Shown in pieces: positions 55,851-64,000 of a stretch of DNA of 64,000 bases (positions are counted from its first letter, which is position 1; every line of letters starts with the position of its first letter). The DNA comes from Geotrypetes seraphini (Eukaryota; Chordata; Amphibia; Gymnophiona; Dermophiidae). Made by a program: the position numbers and the translations under genes. The stretch lies in NCBI RefSeq assembly GCF_902459505.1, contig NC_047088.1:28514730-28578729 (forward strand). Direction: 5' to 3'. The notes below the pieces were generated by a model. The model saw only the letters and a program-made list of their open reading frames with translations. It was not told the DNA's origin and did no database searches.

Positions 55851-58400
55851 GGTTTTTGTAAAGATACTAAGGCAACTCTAGGAGTTTTGCCCAGCCAAAT
55901 AAATTTTGTAAGAATACTATTTTTTTTTTTTTTTCAGGGGTCCTTCTATAAAAAGTTAAACTGGTAACATTCCCATTTGATAACAAACCACAGGCAATAT
56001 CATCATTTTAATAGTTTGGACTCTCCCCCACCATGAAAGATGTAAAAGATTCCATTGCTCACACATTTTTGTTACCTTCTGTAATAAAAATTTTTCATTC
56101 ACTTTCATTGTTTCATCCAATGTGTTTTTTATCCAAATGCCTAAAGATTGTATTCCATCCTCTTTCCATAGAAAGGAGAATTTTTCAAATAATCCTTTTG
56201 TGCAATGAACATTAATAGGAAGAACTTCTGATTTACTCCAATTTATTTTGTATCCTGAAAATTTTCCAAATTTCTCTATTACATCAAGTAAGCATGGAAT
56301 GGTTGTTTCAGGATTCCTCAAATGAAGCAGTATATCATTTGCATAAGCAGAGACCTTATATTCCCGATCTGAATAAGGAATACCCTATATCTCCTTCGCT
56401 TGCTGAATAGCTAATAGCAAGGGTTCTAATACAATATCAAAAAGCAAAAGAGACAAGGGACATCCCTGTCTAACTCCCCTCCACAAACTAAAACATTCAG
56501 AGAGATTATTAAGATACAATCTAGCAAAAGGGGAACTATACAAGGATTTAATCATTTGTATAAATCCTGAACCTATTCCAAACCAATCCATTGCTTGATA
56601 CATGAAGGCCCATTCCCATACATGAAAGCTTTTTCTGCATCTAAGGATACAGAGAAGGCTGGATCTTTTATGGCTTTTGTTAAATTTAACATATGAAAAG
56701 CCACTCTGGTGTTGTTGGAGGAATGTCTCTTGAGCAACAAATCCTATTTGGTGCATACCAATAATAAAAGGGAGAGCCTTAGCCAAGCGCAAGGCCAATG
56801 TCTTAGCTAAAAGTTTGCCATCTAAATTGATTAAAGAAATAGGCCTGTAATTTGAAACCAAAGTGGGATCTTTAATTGGCTTCGGCAAGACTATAGTAAC
56901 AGATTCAGCCTGTAATGCAACTATTATTCAGTTAGATCTGATATAAGTTTAATAAATGAACTAAAAGGGCATTTTGAAATTTTTTATAAAACTCTACCGT
57001 GAAACCATCCCCACCTGGAGTGGATCCAGCTCTAAGGGACTTCAACGCTGTTTGCAACTCTTAATGATATAGGCGCCTCTAAGCTTTTTATATGATCAGG
57101 AATTTTTGAACCACTAATTAATTTTAAAAACTCTGAACCATCTTTTTCTTTATCTGAATAAGACTTGGAAGAATACAAAGCTTTATAAAAACTTAAGAAT
57201 TGTTTTAAAATAGGTCCAATTTGTATATGGGAATCACTCTTCATCTTTTATTGCAATAATTTTTGTTCTTCTTTTCTTTGCTTTAAGATAATTTGCCAAT
57301 AATCTTCCCGCCTTATTCAAGCTTCCATAATACATGGTCTGTTGAGAAAACAAATCTTTCCTTGCAAATTGTGAAGAAATCTCATATTTACATTTTACTT
57401 TTAAAAGAGCCTGCAGAGTAGTTTGTTCCCATTTTTCAACCAATTTTGACTCTAAAACCTTAATTTCCTGTTCCAAATTATAAAATTGTTTTTTAAGCTG
57501 CTTCCTAACATATGCTGAATATGATATAATTTGACCTCTCATAGTGGCCTTAAAAGCGTCCCATAAAGTCATCACTGAGATTTCTTTTGACTCATTAATT
57601 TGGAAAAATTCATGTATTTTTTAACTGGAATTCTTCAAGAAAATTTGAATCCTCTAAATGTATTATCGAATCTCTATAATGATCTGCCATTTTCCTGTTC
57701 AGCAAGTTTAAATTCAATCCATACCCCTCCATGATCAGACAAAATAATTGGATCTATGGAGGCTTGTGTTACTTGCTGAGTTAACTGGCTTGAAATGAAA
57801 ATATAATCTATTCTTGAAAAGAGTTTGTGAACCTGAGAACAAAAAGAAAATTCCCGTTCATTAAAATGAAGTATCTGCCATATATCTTTCAAATCACAAG
57901 ATGTACAAAATTATCTAATCCTAATGATTTCATAAATTTTACTAGGTTTTTTATCCATCAATGGATCCATAACAGTGTTAAAAATCCCCCGCCACTACTA
58001 AATTAGAAGTGGCCAGTGGTAGTATTAACTGTTGCAGAGTTTTGAAAAATTCACTTTGCTTCAAATTTGGGGCATATACATTAAATAGCGCAATCATAGT
58101 ATTTCCCAGGCTCATTTCTACATGTACCCATCTTCCTAAAGGATCTGAATCTATCATTTTAAATGTAGCTAAGCATTTTTATTCACCAAAATGGCTACTC
58201 CTGCCTTTTTCCCTATCGCCGGGGCAAAAAAGCAATGCTTTACCCAACCATCTTCCAGTTTCTTAGCTTCTATGGCCGTCAAGTGTGTCTCTTGAATATA
58301 GTATACATCTGCATTTTGTTGTTTCAGAAAGGTAAGTATTTTCTTTTTCTTTATTGGATGGTTGAGGCCATTAACATTCATCGAAAAAATTTTCAGCTCC
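55851..58400 (-). mobile_element. L1 LINE, ORF2 endonuclease and reverse transcriptase, broken
   Basis: Reads right to left. Endonuclease start at ~58400 (MELKIFSMNVNGLNHPIKKK; DVYYIQETHLT), endonuclease end near 57890-57690 (LFSRIDYIFIS; LSDHGGVWIEF), connector, then reverse transcriptase at 56888-56000 ([55 protein letters not shown]). At least five frame changes, so inactive. Near 55922-55957 a short segment is inverted relative to the + strand copy at about 60320-60350. The element stops before its 3' end, at the Tigger fragment. Confidence 0.82.
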
Positions 58401-59349
58401 ATTATAATATTGTAGTAAAAAGGGACTATAAGAGATACCACAAACCATCAAATACTCTAAATAAATCATATTTCCTATACATCTCAATATCTTTCATTAC
58501 ATCCGTGAAATTATTTTCCCCATGCACATCCAAACCCATATTTAAGAAAAACTCCTCCCTTTTCCCTCCCCTTTCTCCCAAATAAAATGACTGCCTTGGA
58601 ACAAACATAGTATTAGCAATCACAATACCCCTTCCCCAGGCAATATATATTTTCCTTCCCCTATCAGAACTCTGAATTAATAAACTTGTAATTTAATATC
58701 GTAATATAAATTTCCTCATTACCAATTCATATTTCATTAAAATCTTTACTATTCATTTTTAAGAAACTTTTCAGAAAAGTCTTAACTATTTCTCTTCCTA
58801 TTAAATATATTGTTAAAAACCTCTTAATACACATTAAATTTCTTTATATGTAAATATATAAAATACATCAATAAATCAGTTTATAGAATATTATTTTCCC
58901 ATCAATTGTCCCTTTTTCGTCCTTTCTATATCCTCCCATTCTCATGCACCCATTTTAAATAATTTCAACTCAACACATCCCCAAGTTTATAATTATCATC
59001 AAGGATATTTATTCAAATACATTCTAAGTTCAATCTATCTTAAAATTAGAAAATAGATCTTAAATCCACTTTCAATAAATAAAAAGTATCCTCTATATAA
59101 AATTATTTACTAAATAAGCTTTTACATTTAAATTAATATATTTAAAGTCATAATTTTATAATCTGAATCATCTTTTTTTTTCTCTCTCTCTAGAAAATCA
59201 TAAATCATATACATATCAATCTATATACTTTCTTCTTTGAAAGTCATCACTTTTTCCTTTAACCCTCTTTAACTAGTAACCAATACATCTAAAGTAAGTT
59301 CATCTTTATACCTGTGAGTGAATTAAAAACCCATATGACCATTCTTGTT
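58401..59349. other. AT-rich sequence, probably L1-associated
   Basis: Strongly AT-rich with no domain readable. It could be the region upstream of ORF2 of the L1 at 55851-58400. Contiguous with 62046 onward before the insertion of the L1 at 59364-62031. Confidence 0.4.
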
Positions 59350-62045
59350 AACACTATGTTCTCTCCAAAGCCAAATAGAGATTCTACTTTGGTTTCAAAT
59401 TACAGGCCTATCTCATTAATAAATGTGGATGGAAAAATATTGGCTAAGATATTGGCTTTACGCTTGGCTAAGCGTATTATTGATATGCATCAATATTGAT
59501 ATCCCTCATATTATTGATATGCATCAAACAGGATTTGTTGTTAAAAGACATTCCTCTAATAATTCTAGATTAGCTTTCCATATGCTAAATTTAACTAAAG
59601 ATATGAAAGATCCGGCCTTTTCTGTTTCTTTGGATGCAGAGAAGGCTTTTGATAGGGTTGAATGGAAATTTATGAATCAGGCTTTGGAATGGTTTGGTAT
59701 AGGTTCCGGATTCATACAAATGATTAAAACATTGTATAGCTCTCCTTCTGCAAGATTAAATATTAATAATAATTTATCTGAAAGGTTTGATTTGCAGAGG
59801 GGAGTTAGACAAGGCTGTCCTTTATCTCCTTTGCTGTTTGATGTTGTATTAGAACCCTTGTTATTGACTATTCATCAAGCAAAGGGGATAGAAGGTATTC
59901 CTTTTTCAGACTGGGTATACAAAGTTTCAGCTTATGCAGATGATATTCTGCTTTATTTGCAGAATCCGGAAACTATCATTCCATGTTTATTGGAACTGAT
60001 TGATACTTTTGGAAAATTTTCAGGTTATAAAATCAATTGGAGTAAATCCGAAATTCTTCCTCTAAATGTGCATTGCTCTAAATGATTATTTGATTCTTTT
60101 CCATTTATATGGAAAGAGGAAGGCTTAAAATATTTAGGTATTATGATAAAAAATACTCTTGATGACACAGTAAAAGAGAATGAAAAACTTTTATTAAAAA
60201 GAGTTACAGAGTTATGTGAACAATGGAATCCTTTGCATCTTTCTTGGTGGGGGAGAGTTCAAACATTTAAAATGATGATTGTGCCTGTAGTTTGTTACCA
60301 AATGAGTATGATACCAGTTTTTTTTCATGGGTCCTTCTATAAAAAGCTTAATGGTATCCTTACAAAGTTTCTTTGGCTTGGTAAACATCCCAGAATTGCT
60401 CTAGTATCTCTTCAAAAGCCAATTGCGGAGGGGGGGGGGGGGTAAATTTTCCAAATTTTTATAGGTACCATCAAGCCTATATTATGCGTCAGGGTATGTA
60501 TTGGATCCTCCCAGAACTTTTTGATAATGCATCTGATTGGTTATATTTGGAATGGCGTCTTTTGTTTCCCTTACATTTAGTTCATAATCCTAGTATTAAA
60601 ATGCCTAGAAGATATAAGGATAACAGAATTTTAATTGACACATGGAAAACATTGAGATACATTAATAATTTAACACCTATTCCAATTAATAAATCAACGA
60701 ACCAATCTTTATGGATAAACTCCAAGATTCAAATTTGCGGAAATAAAAATCTTTGGAAGGACTGGATTATTGCAGGCATACGAACTCTAAATGATGTTAT
60801 TTCAAATGGTAAACTGCTTGATTTTTCACAGCTCCATCATAGATTTGGTCTCAATAAATCACAAAGTTTTAAATGGTTGCAGCTGAAGCAGGCTATTCAG
60901 GTGGGGTTCCCTGAATGGAAAAATCTTGATAATCAATTTAGTCTGGAGTTCCTATGTTTTCAAGCAGACTACCGTGCCGAGCTCTACGAATGTGGAGATG
61001 AGGCGGTATACAAACCTAAGATTTAGTTTAGTTTAGTTCCTGGGTCATCAAGCCGCATTGTGGTATAAATTCATATCTGGTCATATAAATAAAAAAACCT
61101 AAAATGGTCTCAGAGATATTTGGAGCATTGAGATTAAGCAGCAAATTTCTGCATCTCAATGGCCACGAATTTGGTCTTGGAGAATGAGATGTACAGTGTC
61201 AGCATCTGAGGCAAACTTGGTTCTTTTTATTGCATAGAGTGTTTTAGACCCCAGTTCGTTTACAAAAGTTGGATTGCTCTAAATCTAATAGATGCTGGCA
61301 TTGTAATCTTGAAGTAGGGACATTAGATCATTTAATTTTTTTTTGTCCCTATATTATGTTATTTTGGAATTCAATTTGGACTCAATTTAACTGTCTTCTA
61401 GAGAATCATGTTGCGTTATCCTATGACACTGTTTTGTTTGGTATATCTATGAGGAAAAAAAGTCAAATTTCGTCAAGTAATAATAAACTTTTGTTAATCA
61501 TGGCAGGGGTCGCCATTCAGCATATTACCAAAAATTGGAAAAACTACTCAAATCTTACCTATACATTTTGGTGGAACTCATTATGCCATATTTATAAGAT
61601 TGAACGAGCTCTTGCTACGCAGAAAGGGACTTACAATAAATTTATAAAGATCTGGGGGCCAATGGAAAAATATTGTAATGAGTAGACATCACTTTTTATG
61701 GGATATTATATTTTACGTATTGGGGGGTGGTATATTTTCCATTGAGAGTTTGTTTTTATTTCTTTAGGTAGGGCGGGAGGGAGGGGATTAATATTTTTAT
61801 TTAGACGATTTGGAAAGATGTTTAAGTGTTGTATTGAAAGTATGATTGTATTTCTGTACACTTATTGTCTGTTTGAAAATGATTCATGAATTTTAATTTC
61901 AGTAGGGTGGGGGTGGGGATATATTCTTTTGTTCTTGATGATATGATTAAGATTTTCAAGTGTTACATTGAAATTTAATGGATATATTATTGCACACTCG
62001 TTTATGATTTAAAATGAATAAAGAATTTATAAACACTATGTTCTC
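59350..62045 (+). mobile_element. L1 LINE, 5'-truncated, with 14-bp target duplication
   Basis: Element 59364-62031, flanked by AACACTATGTTCTC at 59350-59363 and 62032-62045. It starts inside the reverse transcriptase ([17 protein letters not shown]), continues through RGVRQGCPLSPLLFDVVLEP and a catalytic YADDI block (~59935-59950), and ends with the Cys-rich C-terminal region (NRCWHCNLEVGTLDHLIFFC, 61284-61343). Stop at 61683-61685, then a ~350-base 3' UTR ending AATAAAGAATTTATAA. Several frame changes; a ~70-base foreign tail lies at about 60965-61036. Inactive. Confidence 0.85.
60965..61036 (+). mobile_element. LINE/SINE tail fragment inserted in L1
   Basis: CTCTACGAATGTGGAGATGA then GGCGGTATACAAACCTAAGA and (TTTAG)n interrupt the L1 frame, which reads FLCFQAD before and FLGHQAALWYKF after in another frame. 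The repeated TTTAG end suggests the 3' tail of a different LINE or SINE family. Confidence 0.55.
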
Positions 62046-62738
62046 AATCAAACCTTAACCAATAACTAATTTCAATAAAAATTTGTCAATGACTGTATGA
62101 CAGTCAACGTATAACAATGACCCCGAATCAATTCATATTTTTCTGTATACATTAAATTCCTTCTCAATATAGTCCAATTTAGTCTTCATAAAAATGTTTA
62201 GAAACCTAAGAGAAAGAGTTCCCTTCTCCAGTAAATATTTAATATTTCCCAAGTATAGAAGATAAAATTTCTTTTTCTATCTCTAACATCTTATATTTGA
62301 GAATTCTTAAGAATCTTCTCCAAGAACCACATACTGTCGGTATTAAATTTCTTTGACGATTTTGACTGAGTCACACTGTCAACGATCTTGGACTTCCTTT
62401 TATGTTATGACCATTCCATAATGAAGAAACATTGTCTCTCTTCTACCAATTTAACTGTTTTATGTCAATTTCAATATTTGTTAAATTAAATATGCTGATG
62501 CATCCTGGAAGAGTTGGCGCATTTTTGTACTCAGGGTATAGACTCCAACAGTCATTTTCACTATAACAGTGTGTAGGTTTAGGTGTTCTATCTGTGGATT
62601 AGACTGTTATTTATACACTTTCCTTTGGTCTTTTTATTCAAAGCTTCCAAATAATGGTTTCTTTTCTCTAATTGTGAAACCTGGGAGCACCTCAAGCCAC
62701 CTGTCGGCACACTGAATAATTTATTTGTATGACTTTAC
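62046..62738. other. AT-rich sequence, nothing firmly recognised
   Basis: Continuation of the sequence left of 59350 before the L1 insertion. No readable domain or RNA gene. Confidence 0.4.
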
Positions 62739-62975
62739 CTGCCGTTGAAACTTTAGGTTCTCTTTTTTGATAATCTCCATGCACAGCTCCAGATTTTGTG
62801 TCTCTTCTTGCTTTTTCTCGACTTCCTCTTGCAAGGTTTTTACTTCATTCACAACCCTGTTGTATTTGTTATCGATCTTTTCTGTCAGCCTGAAATCCAA
62901 CTGTTTCTGTACTTCTTCCTTTGTTTATTTATCATTAGGCAATTTGTCTGATGCATTTAAGATATCCTTGTTCAT
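62739..62975 (-). other. Unrecognised coiled-coil coding fragment ending at a splice-donor-like site
   Basis: On the - strand: MNKDILNASDKLPNDK, one stop, then TKEEVQKQLDFRLTEKIDNK.. and ..VVNEVKTLQEEVEKKQEETQ through ..IIKKENLKFQRQ, ending exactly at CAG|GTAAAG (GT at 62738-62737). The heptad-like Glu/Lys pattern is a coiled coil. Composition differs from the AT-rich flanks. It could be a relic exon of an unknown host gene, a retrocopied fragment, or a LINE ORF1 coil. I do not recognise the protein. Confidence 0.35.
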
Positions 62976-63199
62976 ACTACAGTTGATCCTGTCAGGACAT
63001 GAATGTCTTTTCATTAAGGAACGGACTAGAGAGTCAGCTGGTTAGGTTTCCTTTTTTTTCTTTCCATTGTTCAGATTGTTGAATATTATTATTTTACTCC
63101 ATTTTCTTTTTCCTTCTTCTTGTTAGATGTTAAAATAAAAAAAAAATCCATCCTCTTCTTCAGTTAATTTGTCCAGAAATCAAGAAATATTGTGAAGTC

Positions 63200-63949
63200 T
63201 AGGTTGTTAAGTCAAATCCATTTAAATAGATATTGGCTCAGAATTTGACAAGAAGTCTTAACTTTTCCGGATCTTCAAAATATAAGGACTTATTTCCACT
63301 TGTCACTCTCATTTTTGCGGAGTAATACAGCCATAAGTGATCCCCTTTTCTTTCATTTGAGGCCTTAACATGAGGAACTGTTTTCGCGTGTTCGCCATGT
63401 TTTTTTTGCAAAATCTGGCACAAACAGCAACTTGGATCCCTTATAATTTCAATTTCTATCAGCTTTTGCCAAGTTTAATATCTAAGGCCTGCTTGAATCT
63501 TAAGAGCTTGAAAATTAAAGGCCTTGGTCTCACTTGGCTTGCTGACCGTTTAATGGAATCCTGTGTGCTCGTTCTATTTCTAGGGGATGTTTTGAATTTA
63601 ACTGTAATAATTTTGGTAAAAGGTTTTCTAAAAATTGGATAGCATTTCCACCTTCCAAACCTTCAGCTAATCCAATAATTTTCACATTCTTTATTCTTCC
63701 TCTATTTTCATAGTCTTCAAGTTGTTTCTTCATTTCCTTAACAGTTAGACTGTCATTTTTACATTGCTTCGCGTTGAGTTCCATCTGCTCCATTTTGTTT
63801 TCTAATAGCGACATTCTCCGATTAGCAACTTACATTTGCCAGTTTAAATTCAGCACTTCTTCCTTTACTTCATTAATTCTATTTGCGTTGTCTTGAAGCA
63901 TTTGTTTAATGTTCCGTAGTTCAGCCATTATTTCATTTTTGTCTGACAT
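63200..63949 (-). pseudogene. L1 ORF1, broken
   Basis: Starts at ATG 63949 (MSDKNEIMAELRNIKQMLQD), followed by a coiled coil interrupted by one stop near 63830 and MSLLENKMEQMELNAKQCKN. Then the RRM (ENRGRIKNVKIIGLAEGLEG; LLPKLLQLNSKHPLEIERAH) and C-terminal domain remnants (KGDHLWLYYSAKMRV; KSLYFEDPEKLRLL) follow in other frames. Typical amphibian/fish L1 ORF1 layout, inactive. The 5' UTR runs off the right edge. Confidence 0.8.
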
Positions 63950-64000
63950 GTCCGTTACTTAATCCGGAAGAGGCACTTTCGATGGCGTCGCCTGATCATG

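Noticed and set aside
62739-62975. This segment as an upstream UBE2A exon
   Set aside because: Its translation does not match any part of the 152-residue UBE2A sequence and contains a stop.

Overview
This is a vertebrate nuclear window from a large, transposon-rich genome. Two host genes anchor it. On the + strand a three-exon gene (exons 3172-3386, 9748-9872, 15554-16599) encodes an NKRF-type protein. On the - strand the last two coding exons of the ubiquitin-conjugating enzyme UBE2A lie at 49722-49810 and 48758-48886. From memory, NKRF and UBE2A are convergent neighbours in human Xq24, so this looks like the true NKRF-UBE2A locus. The repeats (CR1-like LINEs with esterase ORF1, several DIRS elements, L1, hAT, Tc1 and Tigger-like elements, tRNA-type SINEs) fit an amphibian, most likely a caecilian. 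The species is an inference.

Layout: 1-3.1 kb, a CR1 fragment and old repeats, then a TATA-less promoter. 3.2-17.3 kb, NKRF, with intron 1 holding a CR1 copy and an old DIRS split by a Tigger-like element, and intron 2 holding a nearly full-length antisense CR1. 17.6-23.4 kb, a nearly whole DIRS element (A). 23.7-25.9 kb, a second DIRS-like family with only a gag-like interior. 26.1-28.2 kb, a hAT-type element with a perfect 8-bp target duplication. 30.2-32.2 kb, a decayed Tc1-like transposon. 33.5-46.9 kb, a DIRS element (B) holding a nested DIRS element (C) and an ORF1-only L1 derivative. 47.6-49.8 kb, the 3' end of UBE2A. 50-64 kb, probably UBE2A intron, packed with DIRS, SINE, hAT, L2-like, CR1, Tigger and L1 pieces.

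The main biological point is NKRF. Its XRN2-binding domain (XTBD), linker and first dsRNA-binding-like domain are open over 461 codons with clean splice sites. Everything after that (second dsRBD, R3H domain, C-terminal tail) survives only as out-of-frame remnants downstream of the stop, and the third dsRBD plus the G-patch are not visible. The stop is in the last exon, so the mRNA would be expected to escape nonsense-mediated decay. The locus could make a short XTBD-dsRBD protein, or it could be a gene in the course of being lost.

Nothing here resembles a prokaryotic system. The other unusual structures are transposon biology: the split terminal/internal repeat design shared by four DIRS-type elements, the ORF1-only L1 derivative with a 16-bp target duplication, and a micro-inversion inside an L1.
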